Source: JAYQKL01 sp965243245 (lineage in GTDB: Bacteria; Pseudomonadota; Alphaproteobacteria; RS24). Taken from it: a stretch of DNA of 64,000 bases. This document shows positions 43,988 through 52,805 of this stretch, in pieces; position 1 is the stretch's first letter, and each line of letters opens with the position of its first letter. The position numbers were made by a program, and so were the translations under genes. Where the stretch lies: the NCBI GenBank assembly GCA_965243245.1, contig OZ251536.1, positions 620,001 through 684,000 of the forward strand. Reading direction: 5' to 3'. A model generated the notes under the pieces. It did not search any database. It was not told the DNA's origin and saw nothing but the letters and a program-made list of their open reading frames with translations.

Positions 43988-45694
43988 TCATGCTTTTTCT
44001 TCTGCATGACTTTGGTCAGAAATACGCAAATAATAAGCGAATATATCCCCTTCCTTCACCACACCGCATAATTTACCGTCCTTTGAAACAATCGGCAAGC
44101 TTTCCCCAATGAAACCAGAAATCTGTTCCATAGCCTCAAGCACACAAAGAGAGGGTGCTAAACTAATAAAATTATTCATGTCAGCCAGAACATCATCATC
44201 GCTCTTATTTTGCAACAGGCTAAGAAGCGTTATTTTGCCAATCAGCCGATCATCCGCCCCAAGAATATATCCTTCTGAAAAACCTTCCCTAACCAGCTTG
44301 TCCAGCATTTCATCGCGCGAAAGGCTTAAAACAAGGCGACAATATTGCTGTGAGATAAGCTCACTAATTGAAGTAAGCGACAATTTATAATTGCTCCGAC
44401 TTAATGACATATCTAAACCTTTTGCCAGTAGTTTGCGGTCAAATAAAGAACGCCCGAAAAGCCGCGTGGATATACGGCTTGAAAACACAACCGAAACCAT
44501 AACCCCAATGGTTGTTGAATAATCGCCAGTTAATTCCAGAACAATCAAAATGGTACTGATAGGCGCGCCAATGGTAGAAGAAATAACCGCCCCCATGCCT
44601 GCCAATGCGAACAGCCCAAGGGTTTCTTCTTGGAACCCGGTTGAGATAAGCCCCACTTGCCCCATAGCCGCGCCAAACATAATGCCAATAAACAAAGCCG
44701 GCGCAAACACACCGCCATAAAAGCCAAAAGCTATCGACAACGCCGCCAGCACAAGTTTCACAAGGCAAAAAATCACCAGCACTGTCAGCGCAAGCTCGCC
44801 TGCAATCGCCATGTGCATAATCTCAATATGAGTGCCCAATACCTGCGGGATAAACAAACCCGTTAAGCATAATAAGCCCGCCCCTATAAAGGGCAGCCCC
44901 CATAATGGTAATCCTAAACGCGGCATGGCTTGTGCAGATTTCAGACATAACTGCATAAACAAACTTGTCACCACCCCGCCCCCTAAACCAATAATAATCA
45001 GCATCACAACCAAGGACATATTGGCAATACTGGCATTGATTATCGGCAAAAACGGGGTAATAGGGAAAAACTCTTGCATGACCACATAAGCCACAACAGA
45101 GGCTACGGTCACGGGTGCAAAAGTGCGCAAAGAAAAGTGGCGCAACACCACCTCATGCACAAATAATATAGCCGCAATAGGCGCTCCAAATGCGGCTGAA
45201 ATAGCCCCTGCCACGCCGCAAGCTAAAACTATTTCAGAAGTATTGCGTGCCAGATTGGTGAACTTTGAAACGAATGAAGCAATCGTCGCCCCAAGATGAA
45301 CAAGTGGACCATATTGCCCAACCGGCGCACCCCCCGCAATAGAAAGGCTCGCAACCAATGTAGAAACAAACCCTTCTTTAATATCAACTTGAGCCTTTGG
45401 CCGCCCTACGCCTTCGATTGTATCGGCAACGCCGTGAAACTCTTGGAGGCGAGTTATATAAAGCACCAGCGCGATAACCCCCGCAATTATGAAAATCATA
45501 AGGGTAAGTTTCACACCAGCCTCAATACCAATAAAACCTATTTCATGCGTTACGTGCCTCGCGCCATTTAACAAAATCATTTGGTTTTGGAAAAACGCAA
45601 CCAGAGTTTTAAAGCCCTGCGCCGCAAACGCACTCGCGCCCCCCATCATGATGGACAAGAATAGATAAATGCTAATTTCAGTAATTTTTCTCAA
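43988..45694 (-). CDS. CLC-type chloride channel/transporter with CBS domains
   Basis: A 568-residue membrane protein with the CLC fold (helices B-R, residues ~1-430), ending with paired CBS domains (~450-560). The chloride-site motifs are unusual: the GSGIP position reads HGVAD (87-91) and the GREGP position reads GQYGP (126-130), so Tyr128 replaces the gating glutamate. The GxFxP motif (GGVFAPALFIG) is kept. Loss of the gating glutamate in studied CLCs removes proton coupling, so this may be a passive anion channel. The next gene on the strand is rpoN. Confidence 0.88.
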   Translation of the reverse strand: MRKITEISIYLFLSIMMGGASAFAAQGFKTLVAFFQNQMILLNGARHVTHEIGFIGIEAGVKLTLMIFIIAGVIALVLYITRLQEFHGVADTIEGVGRPKAQVDIKEGFVSTLVASLSIAGGAPVGQYGPLVHLGATIASFVSKFTNLARNTSEIVLACGVAGAISAAFGAPIAAILFVHEVVLRHFSLRTFAPVTVASVVAYVVMQEFFPITPFLPIINASIANMSLVVMLIIIGLGGGVVTSLFMQLCLKSAQAMPRLGLPLWGLPFIGAGLLCLTGLFIPQVLGTHIEIMHMAIAGELALTVLVIFCLVKLVLAALSIAFGFYGGVFAPALFIGIMFGAAMGQVGLISTGFQEETLGLFALAGMGAVISSTIGAPISTILIVLELTGDYSTTIGVMVSVVFSSRISTRLFGRSLFDRKLLAKGLDMSLSRSNYKLSLTSISELISQQYCRLVLSLSRDEMLDKLVREGFSEGYILGADDRLIGKITLLSLLQNKSDDDVLADMNNFISLAPSLCVLEAMEQISGFIGESLPIVSKDGKLCGVVKEGDIFAYYLRISDQSHAEEKA

Positions 45695-45821
45695 AGTTTT
45701 GAATATTCCGCCTCTAGGCCAGATGTGTCAAATAGAAAAGAGTAAAACCAGCATTTTTGCAAATCATTTTAAAAACCGTTTAAAAAAATTGGGTTTGCTA
45801 AAAGGTTAAGCACTCTAAAAA

Positions 45822-46466
45822 TTAAGCAAGACTGACAAAGCTATTCGTTGCGCTATCATAATTTTGCAAATTACCAGAGACAATATCAAACCACAGCCCA
45901 TGCAAGCCAAGCTTGCCCGCCTCACAAGCTTCTGCAACAAAATCATAGCCTTGCAAGTTCTGCAATGACATGACTATGCCGGCTTGCTCAAGAGCCGTTG
46001 AGGTCATCTCACCGCCCAAAACTTGCAAAGCCTGATAAGCCGGAGACAACCCCTCAACCCATTTTGATACATTATTAAGTTCTAGCGATGCATCTGGGGT
46101 TTTCTCATTTTGCCTTAAATAGTCTTGCACCCCGCCACATTTTGAATGCCCAAGCACCATGATATGTGACACCTTTAACTGCTTCACAGCATATTCCACC
46201 GCCGCGGCGGTTTCGCACGAGGCCAAGTCGCCAGAGGGCGGCACCAGATTAGCAATATTGCGGTAAATAAAACTTGACCCCGCCCCACCGCCAAATAAAT
46301 CAGAAGATGGCAAACGGCTATCACAGCAAGCGATAATCATAGCTGTTGGCTGTTGACCTTCATCGGCGAGTTTAATTCTCAGTTTAATGTTTTCAGGCGT
46401 TTGCGCCTTCAGCCATGCTTGATATTTTTGCCGAAAATGCTCGGGTAATTTTTGAATTGCGTTCAT
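45822..46466 (-). CDS. Beta-class carbonic anhydrase
   Basis: A 214-residue zinc enzyme interconverting CO2 and bicarbonate. The zinc ligands are Cys47 in CCDSRLP (with the Asp-Arg dyad) and His/Cys in GHSKCGGVQDYL. SSFIYRNIANLVPP and AAAVEYAVKQLKV are typical. It is monocistronic-looking, with a 12-bp repeat in its upstream spacer. Confidence 0.94.
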   Translation of the reverse strand: MNAIQKLPEHFRQKYQAWLKAQTPENIKLRIKLADEGQQPTAMIIACCDSRLPSSDLFGGGAGSSFIYRNIANLVPPSGDLASCETAAAVEYAVKQLKVSHIMVLGHSKCGGVQDYLRQNEKTPDASLELNNVSKWVEGLSPAYQALQVLGGEMTSTALEQAGIVMSLQNLQGYDFVAEACEAGKLGLHGLWFDIVSGNLQNYDSATNSFVSLA

Positions 46467-46491
46467 AGATTTAAATTTAAATGATTCATCA

Positions 46492-46527
46492 CCAAGAGCA
46501 ATGCCAAGAGCAATGCCAAGAGCAATT
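46492..46527. repeat. 12-bp tandem repeat (x3) upstream of carbonic anhydrase
   Basis: ccaagagcaatg at 46492-46503 and 46504-46515, and ccaagagcaatt at 46516-46527, in the 86-bp spacer between the flavoprotein stop and the carbonic anhydrase start. Confidence 0.92.
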
Positions 46528-46552
46528 TAAACCGCAAAATGCCTCAAAGCCT

Positions 46553-48253
46553 TTAATCATTTGTACCCGATATATGACGCGCCGCAATATACCCAAAAGT
46601 CAAAGCAGGGCCAATAGTCACCCCCGCCCCCGGATAACTCTCGCCCATTGACGAGGCGGCATTATTCCCGATAGCATAAAGCCCTTTAAGGGGCGTGCCA
46701 TCTTCTGTGATAACTTGCGCCTTGGCATTGGTGGCAAGACCGCCATTTGTCCCAATATCACCCGGATAAATCGGCATGGCGTAAAAGGGGGACTTCGTTA
46801 TTGCACGAAGGCACGGATTGGGGTGCTGGCGTACATCGCCATACATTTTATCATACGCCGCCTCCCCTCTATGGAAATCAGGGTCTTCGCCGTTTTCAGC
46901 AAAGCCGTTAAAACGAGACACAGAGGCAACCAAACGAGTTGGCGAAATATTGATTTTCTTGGCAAGCTCTTCAAGCGTTTTTGCTTTTGAAACAATCGAG
47001 CGAATATTTTTATTATGCAACCAAAGCGGCATAATCGGATAAAGCGGCCCCATAGCATATTGATGTCGATAAGTATGGTCAAAAATCATCCAACTCGGCG
47101 AGGCGTCAGCCTCTTTTTGAGCCCGTTTTGCCATAAGCTGTCCCGTCACATGATAAGACGCGGCTTCATTCAAATAACGCTCGGCTTTTTGATTCACCAT
47201 AATACACCCTGGTAAAGCGCGTTCCATCGTGCAAAGACGCCCGCGTTCCTCGCCCGGCACATGAAAAACAGGCGCCGCCCATGTTGAATGCATATTCATT
47301 ATTTTTGCCCCAATTGACATGCCCGCACAGATACTGTCGCCTGTATTGCTCGTCACGCCGCCAGAGTAAATTGCGCTTGGATAAAGCGGCGAAAAATCCG
47401 CCCGCATCTGTTTGTTTTTATCAAACCCGCCCGCCGCCAGCACAATGCCCTTGCGCGCCTTAATACGCATCTGTTTGCCATTATGGCTCACAATAGCACC
47501 AACGACTTCATCGCCATCTTTAACCAAATCAAGCAATGGCGTTGCCCGCCAAAGTGGAACATTTTTTTCTTTCAAAGCCATGCGCAGACCTCCCGCCAAC
47601 GCATTGCCAAGCGTCAACCGACGGTCCTTGCGCGAGGTCAACCGGAACGGTAAATCAAACCAATACCGCGCAAGCATTTTTGCCAACACAAACCACCACC
47701 CTTTGGCACGGTAAAGGAGTGCATAGGTTTCAGCAAAATCCCAATTCAAATACCCAAAAAGACTGGCCGCAGGAGAGGCAAATTGCAAGCTACGCACATC
47801 TTTGCCTAAGTCCTTGCCATTAAGAGGCGCGGGCATATGCGTTCTAAAACCGGTCGGCGAGCCGCCGGGGTTCTCAGCATGGTAATCGGGATATGGGAAA
47901 GCCGCATACTGAATTTTTGAATGCGACACCAACCAGCTTAACATAGAAGCTGCTTGGTCAACATAAGCCCGAATATTCTCATCCGGCACATTATCAGCCG
48001 AAAGAGCGCGCACATATTTAAAAGCATCGTCAAGATTATCTTCAAAGCCCGCTTCTTTGGCAAGCTCACTTCCGGGTATCCAAATACCCGCGCCCGATGT
48101 TGCCGATGTGCCGCCCCATAAATCGGACTTTTCGACAATCAAAACGTCATTATGATTATCAGCGCAAACCAGCGCGTTCAGCATGCCGCCTGCGCCCGAG
48201 CCAACAACCAAAACATCAACTTCTTTATCCCAATTATTCTGCATGACAGCCAT
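46553..48253 (-). CDS. KstD-like FAD-dependent dehydrogenase
   Basis: A 566-residue flavoprotein of the fumarate-reductase/3-ketosteroid-delta1-dehydrogenase group. Its FAD motif is VLVVGSGAGGMLNALVCAD, followed by GGTSATSGAGIWIPGS; the C-terminus carries YPGDIGTNGGLATNAKAQ and SMGESYPGAGVTIGPALTFG. It resembles KstD proteins, which oxidise ring A of steroids, but no other steroid-degradation gene is present, so another alpha,beta-desaturation substrate is possible. A 27-bp dyad lies about 40-65 bp upstream. Confidence 0.8.
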   Translation of the reverse strand: MAVMQNNWDKEVDVLVVGSGAGGMLNALVCADNHNDVLIVEKSDLWGGTSATSGAGIWIPGSELAKEAGFEDNLDDAFKYVRALSADNVPDENIRAYVDQAASMLSWLVSHSKIQYAAFPYPDYHAENPGGSPTGFRTHMPAPLNGKDLGKDVRSLQFASPAASLFGYLNWDFAETYALLYRAKGWWFVLAKMLARYWFDLPFRLTSRKDRRLTLGNALAGGLRMALKEKNVPLWRATPLLDLVKDGDEVVGAIVSHNGKQMRIKARKGIVLAAGGFDKNKQMRADFSPLYPSAIYSGGVTSNTGDSICAGMSIGAKIMNMHSTWAAPVFHVPGEERGRLCTMERALPGCIMVNQKAERYLNEAASYHVTGQLMAKRAQKEADASPSWMIFDHTYRHQYAMGPLYPIMPLWLHNKNIRSIVSKAKTLEELAKKINISPTRLVASVSRFNGFAENGEDPDFHRGEAAYDKMYGDVRQHPNPCLRAITKSPFYAMPIYPGDIGTNGGLATNAKAQVITEDGTPLKGLYAIGNNAASSMGESYPGAGVTIGPALTFGYIAARHISGTND

Positions 48254-48291
48254 CCCGCTTATTAAGTTGGGGTTTATTCTACCTAATTAAA

Positions 48292-48318
48292 CAATACCCG
48301 AATAATGTTCGGATATTG
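48292..48318. promoter_or_regulatory. Palindromic operator-like site upstream of the KstD-like gene
   Basis: CAATACCCGAA-taatg-TTCGGATATTG: 11-bp arms with one mismatch around a 5-bp centre, 39 bp before the flavoprotein start. Size and symmetry fit a TetR/LacI-type operator; no regulator gene is adjacent. Confidence 0.45.
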
Positions 48319-48344
48319 TGTCAGAATCCTCTCTTTTGTCAATC

Positions 48345-48425
48345 TTAGTATCCCAATTTAGGGTAATGACTTAAAGTATCGCATCCTTCGGGCATAGCGC
48401 GCGTGCCGCCCGTATAACGCATCAT
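48345..48425 (-). CDS. Possible 26-residue peptide
   Basis: A short frame between the SDR gene and the KstD-like gene starts ATG-ATG at 48425 with an upstream GGGGCGG and ends in TAA at 48345. The sequence (MMRYTGGTRAMPEGC...) continues with DTLSHYPKLGY and looks protein-like rather than random, rich in Gly, Tyr and Pro. A TAG lies immediately upstream in frame, so it is not the tail of the neighbouring gene. It could be a leader peptide, a small protein or a remnant. Confidence 0.3.
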   Translation of the reverse strand: MMRYTGGTRAMPEGCDTLSHYPKLGY

Positions 48426-48455
48426 CCGCCCCTAAGCTTTAAAAGCCGGAATATC

Positions 48456-49445
48456 TTATTCGGTGTAAAAAATCTGACGGTCTGCATCTGGCAAAATAAA
48501 CTCTGATTGCAACGTCCGCGCCAACCCTTCTTGAAGCGTATAAGAAGCCTTGAACCCGTCCAGCTCTGACTTAGCCGTAGAAAACTCACTCGAAGCACAA
48601 AACTTTTTGACGCGAATTGAACTAATGGGCAATTTTACACCCAAAATATAAGCAACAAAATCCGCGAGGTATCCGATAAAAAGACCCGCGCCATAAGGCA
48701 GCCGCAAACCGACCGAAGCTTTTCCCTTTAATTTTGCCCGAACAAGACAAACCAATTCGTTCATCGTAGAGTCTGGCTTATCTATATAATTGTAAACGCC
48801 ATGCGGCGTGCTTGTTTGAATACAATGAAGCAGAAAAGCCGCAACATTCTCGACATAAGCCATAGACTTTTTATTCTCACCAGTGCCTATCATCATAAAT
48901 AATCCTGAGTTAATTTGATTTAGTAAATTATATACATTCCCGCGATTGCCTTCGCCAAAGACAACGGTCGGGCGGATAATCAGGAGCGATCTATTTTCAG
49001 TATCTTTTTGGTACCATTTAGCAAATTCTTCTTCTGCAAGAGCTTTGGTGCGTCCATATTCATTAACTGGATTTACGCGCCCCTCTTCTGCTGTAGCCGG
49101 CGCGGCAAAGCCGTAAACAGCGACACTGCTGGTAAAAATAATTTTCTTTATGCCCTTGCGCGCACATAAAGCTGAAAGCACACGGGCACCCTTAACATTT
49201 GTTGAATAATATTCTTGCAAATCCGTCACATCGTCGCGGTGAATAGCGGCCAGATTAACAACTATGTCTCCCGCCAACGCTTTTTCCAACGCATCCCCAT
49301 CACGGACATCAACCCGTTTAGATTTTTCAGAAAAACTCTGACTCGTTGCCAAATCGAGTATTTCGAAACTGATTTGCGCACGCTTCAGCAAGCGGCATAA
49401 AGCCGTTCCAATGAAGCCTGCACCTCCTATGATTGAAACTTTCAT
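48456..49445 (-). CDS. NAD-dependent epimerase/dehydratase (extended SDR)
   Basis: A 329-residue extended short-chain dehydrogenase of the nucleotide-sugar type. Rossmann motif IIGGAGFIGTALCRLL, active site SSVAVYG and NEYGRTKALAE (YxxxK). It is the last gene of the polysaccharide cluster. It resembles C4-reductases/epimerases found beside acetamido-sugar genes; the exact sugar cannot be read from sequence. Its upstream spacer holds an 11-bp tandem repeat. Confidence 0.82.
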   Translation of the reverse strand: MKVSIIGGAGFIGTALCRLLKRAQISFEILDLATSQSFSEKSKRVDVRDGDALEKALAGDIVVNLAAIHRDDVTDLQEYYSTNVKGARVLSALCARKGIKKIIFTSSVAVYGFAAPATAEEGRVNPVNEYGRTKALAEEEFAKWYQKDTENRSLLIIRPTVVFGEGNRGNVYNLLNQINSGLFMMIGTGENKKSMAYVENVAAFLLHCIQTSTPHGVYNYIDKPDSTMNELVCLVRAKLKGKASVGLRLPYGAGLFIGYLADFVAYILGVKLPISSIRVKKFCASSEFSTAKSELDGFKASYTLQEGLARTLQSEFILPDADRQIFYTE

Positions 49446-49462
49446 TTGCTTATTTACTCATC

Positions 49463-49495
49463 CCAATTTGTGTCCAATTTATGCCCAATTTATAC
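49463..49495. repeat. 11-bp tandem repeat (x3) upstream of the SDR gene
   Basis: ccaatttgtgt (49463-49473), ccaatttatgc (49474-49484) and ccaatttatac (49485-49495) lie about 18 bp ahead of the SDR start. Confidence 0.8.
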
Positions 49496-49571
49496 CGCAA
49501 GAAATTCAATAAATATTCGCTTATAACGAAGCTTTTTAAAACATATTTTCAAGTTATGTGTATGCAAAAAA

Positions 49572-50726
49572 CTAAAGTTTAGACATAATAAGATTTGAAA
49601 ATTTTTCTGCAAAATGCTCTCGCGTGAAAAATTTAAATTCTTGTGCGGGGTTTTCCGATAGCTGACACAAACCCTGTTTCTGTTTCTCTTTTTGCAAATT
49701 AAGAATTGCCCGCTTCATACCCTTAACATCACCAGACTCAAACGATAGTATTTTTTCATTATCAAAAAAATGAGACGCTTCACAAAACGGCGTTATTATC
49801 ATCGGCATGTTCAAACCAGCATATTCCCAAATTTTGACAGGAAATGTATAGCGGGATTGTTTCGAAGAGTCTCTTAAACATACCCCAACATCACATGAAG
49901 CAACATGCGCCATCGTTTCTTCATGCGCAAGCACGCCTAAATAACTAAGATTATCCAATGCCGCTTTTTCAATATCATCAGCCTTTGAACCTGAGCCAAT
50001 AACAATAAAATCAATTTGATAAGTTTCAAGTTCTCTAGCCAGTTGAATCAGCGCATTTATATCTTGATAAGCACCAAGCACACCGTGAAAGACCACTTTA
50101 AACCCAGCCGTCTTGTCCCTATCCATTAATAATAAATGTTCAGGAAAACCATTATAAATCACCTCCACTTCAGTGCCAGAAAAATCCTTCTTAATATGCT
50201 CCATCTGGCCTGTTGTTGTGCAAGTAATGGCGCGGGCGCGGTTGAAGATAAACTGGTTAAGTTTTTTTAAAATCTTAACAATAACTCCAGATTCTTTAAG
50301 AATTTTTAAATCAATATAGGTTTGCGGATAATAATCTCTAATATCAATGATGAACGCTCTGCGAAAACTTGCCAAAAAGAGTGCCGCAATTAAACCCGAA
50401 AGATATGGTGGTGAGGAAAGTATAAATAAATCATATTTACGAAAAATGGTTTTTCCGACAAGACTAAATCCAATAATAATTTCATCTATAATTCTCAAAA
50501 AAAACCGAGCGCGGTTATTACTCCCAATCGCTTTTACCCGATGATATGAAACACCTTCTGCAAGATTTGGAATTTCATTTAAATGCACAGAAAATAAATC
50601 AATCCCATGGGCAGATATAACCCCCGAAGCACTCAAGGCTTTAAGAAAATGATTGCCGCGCTGTGCAATCGCTGATGGGAAATCCCCTATCTCATTAAAG
50701 AAGATTGCTATTTTTTTTGAACTCAT
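49572..50726 (-). CDS. Glycosyltransferase family 4 (surface polysaccharide)
   Basis: A 384-residue GT-B glycosyltransferase. N-terminal FFNEIGDFPSAIAQRGNHFLKAL, a central hydrophobic patch (SSPPYLSGLIAALFLASF) suggesting membrane association, VFHGVLGAYQDINALI in the linker, and the donor block FPVKIWEYAGLNMPMIIT. It is related to WbuB/WbpH-like O-antigen transferases. It lies 50 bp after wbpG in the polysaccharide operon. Acceptor and donor not determined. Confidence 0.82.
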   Translation of the reverse strand: MSSKKIAIFFNEIGDFPSAIAQRGNHFLKALSASGVISAHGIDLFSVHLNEIPNLAEGVSYHRVKAIGSNNRARFFLRIIDEIIIGFSLVGKTIFRKYDLFILSSPPYLSGLIAALFLASFRRAFIIDIRDYYPQTYIDLKILKESGVIVKILKKLNQFIFNRARAITCTTTGQMEHIKKDFSGTEVEVIYNGFPEHLLLMDRDKTAGFKVVFHGVLGAYQDINALIQLARELETYQIDFIVIGSGSKADDIEKAALDNLSYLGVLAHEETMAHVASCDVGVCLRDSSKQSRYTFPVKIWEYAGLNMPMIITPFCEASHFFDNEKILSFESGDVKGMKRAILNLQKEKQKQGLCQLSENPAQEFKFFTREHFAEKFSNLIMSKL

Positions 50727-50776
50727 AATGCGTATTTTTCTCTACTCTTTGCCAATGTAATCTTCACCCGCCTTGC

Positions 50777-51919
50777 CTATTTTGGATACAGACCATATGC
50801 TCTCATCCAATTGACCACATTTTTGAAAAATTGTACGCCTTTAGACGAATTTTTATAATCTTTGAAATTTTTCAAAGGCGCGTCTAAAATATCCTGAAAC
50901 GCGCTTTCACTCAGTCCCAATTTTTTGATAACATACTCCCTATCATTGGCTTGAATTTGCGCGTCATAAGTTGGCTTTTTCACGTTGAGGAGAGCTTCTT
51001 CACGTGACATCTGCCCCGCATTGATAAGATCCGAACAATGCCCGTAGCGTTTATCGATGGCAAATTTTTGCGGCAAAAACACACCTTGATAAAACCGCGT
51101 ATATATCGACTCATGATGCTTACCACCATAAGAACGCCAGCCCAATTCCTTAGTGAGTAATTTTTTTGCCTCTTCCTTATCATAATCAATGTAATTAAGA
51201 ATAGAGACAGTTCGAATACGTTTTATCAAATTGACATATACCAAATAGAAAAGAGAAAAATGCGGATAAGTTTTGAGTGTCATCTGACCAAATTTTCTAT
51301 GAATGTCCTTTACATATCGCCAATCTGAATGCCCATAAGCCCAATTTGGAACCGATATTGACTCTGATTTAAAATTCATCCCTGAAATAATATGTTTTAT
51401 TCCTCTTTGGCTCGCCTCACGCCAAAGCAACGCAAAAATTGCATGGTCAGTCGGCACTTCACCATCAGGCGTTGAAGCTTTGAGAAACGATAACTGTAAA
51501 TCCTTAAATTCTGCCCAGTTTATGACGTAAGTATAGAGGTCAATATCAAGTTTTTTTAAAACAGATTCAATATTCTTAACAGCCAGTTCCGAATTCCATC
51601 CATTGTCGAAATGAATGGCCAGAGGACGAAGTCCCAAAGATTTCACAAGATAAGCAACATAAGTACTATCAACCCCGCCGCTCACGCCAATAATACAATC
51701 ATAGTCTTTTTTATGGCCCGCTGATTTGATTTTTAAAACCAAGCGTTCCAGTTTTTTCTTGCCCTCATCGCCCCCCAAAACACGGCTCGACACAAGCCTA
51801 TCATAACGCTGGCAATGCTTACATATTCCGTTCATATCAAAGGTGATTTCAGTATCCACCTCATCATTCATGATACAACGGACACAAGATTGAAATTGGC
51901 TATGAGATTTTTTTAAAAT
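50777..51919 (-). CDS. wbpG: N-acetyl sugar amidotransferase (WbpG-like)
   Basis: An ATP-PPi-type enzyme that, with HisH/HisF-like partners supplying ammonia, converts an N-acetyl group to an acetamidino group on a nucleotide sugar. P-loop CIIGVSGGVDSTYVAYLV. The conserved zinc-type pair CVRC...CKHC at the N-terminus begins upstream of the first ATG (51871): the frame continues to TAA with no ATG, GTG or TTG. AAGGAG (51927-51932) is ideally spaced 7 bp before an ATT at 51919, so I place the start at ATT, giving about 380 residues. An ATC at 51922 is also possible. Confidence 0.85.
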   Translation of the reverse strand: MLKKSHSQFQSCVRCIMNDEVDTEITFDMNGICKHCQRYDRLVSSRVLGGDEGKKKLERLVLKIKSAGHKKDYDCIIGVSGGVDSTYVAYLVKSLGLRPLAIHFDNGWNSELAVKNIESVLKKLDIDLYTYVINWAEFKDLQLSFLKASTPDGEVPTDHAIFALLWREASQRGIKHIISGMNFKSESISVPNWAYGHSDWRYVKDIHRKFGQMTLKTYPHFSLFYLVYVNLIKRIRTVSILNYIDYDKEEAKKLLTKELGWRSYGGKHHESIYTRFYQGVFLPQKFAIDKRYGHCSDLINAGQMSREEALLNVKKPTYDAQIQANDREYVIKKLGLSESAFQDILDAPLKNFKDYKNSSKGVQFFKNVVNWMRAYGLYPK

Positions 51920-52034
51920 GATCGTGCTCCTTAACTGATTTTAATGGCCAAGATTAAGTTTATATGAAGATAACTTTATATAAAGAGCTAAAACTCTCCA
52001 ATTTTTGAAATATTCCGCAATACTCAACTCTAAT

Positions 52035-52805
52035 TTAGTCATCATGCGCGCTGAAAATATGTTCTAATTCTGCTTCCATCGGATAAGTAAGCAGGACAGC
52101 TTGGTGTTTGCCGTAAAAAACGAAATAGCTCCCCGCCGAAACAGCAGAGGCACCAGCCTTAACGGCCTCGTTAAAATCTTGCAACCCATTTGCGCCCCCC
52201 AATGCAACAATAGGAATTCTAACTTCCTTGGCCACTTTGGTTAATAAATCAATATCATACCCCGTCTGCATACCCTCTTTATCAATTGCATGCAGAATAA
52301 TCTCGCCCGCTTTTAGGCGTTCGATATTTTTGGCAACAGAAACGACATCCGTATTGTCCAGCTTCAAACCAGCATGAGAAAACACCGTATGTTGACCCAA
52401 AATATTCTTTTTAACATCAAGGCATACAACAACACTTGAGCTACCTGCATAATCAGCTATTTCAGTAATCAAATTTGGCGTTTCGAGCGCAGCAGTCGAA
52501 AGAATGATTTTTTCTATCCCAATTCTCAAAATGCGTTTTGCCTGCGCAAGACTTTTAATGCCGCCGCCATAGGCCATCGGGAAAAAGGCTTCACTTGCAA
52601 ATTCTTCAATCAATTGATAGTCGGGTTCAATGTTATTTTGCGTTGCCTCAATATTGAGGAAAACCAATTCGTCTATTTCTTTTTCATTGAAAATTTTAAT
52701 GGCATTTATAGGGTCACCAATATAGACGGGGTTTTTAAACTTTTTTGTCTTTACCAGACCGCCCGCCTTAAGCAATAAAGAGGGAATGACTCTGACTGTT
52801 CGCAT
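52035..52805 (-). CDS. HisF-like cyclase subunit for acetamidino-sugar synthesis
   Basis: A 256-residue TIM-barrel HisF paralogue. The region PSLLLKAGGLVKTKKFKNP matches the WbpI/AglZ-associated HisF2 type rather than histidine-pathway HisF. Of the two catalytic aspartates of true HisF, Asp11 is Leu11 here while Asp130 is kept. Its role is therefore probably ammonia channelling from HisH to WbpG. ATG 52805 overlaps the hisH stop (TAATG). Confidence 0.88.
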   Translation of the reverse strand: MRTVRVIPSLLLKAGGLVKTKKFKNPVYIGDPINAIKIFNEKEIDELVFLNIEATQNNIEPDYQLIEEFASEAFFPMAYGGGIKSLAQAKRILRIGIEKIILSTAALETPNLITEIADYAGSSSVVVCLDVKKNILGQHTVFSHAGLKLDNTDVVSVAKNIERLKAGEIILHAIDKEGMQTGYDIDLLTKVAKEVRIPIVALGGANGLQDFNEAVKAGASAVSAGSYFVFYGKHQAVLLTYPMEAELEHIFSAHDD

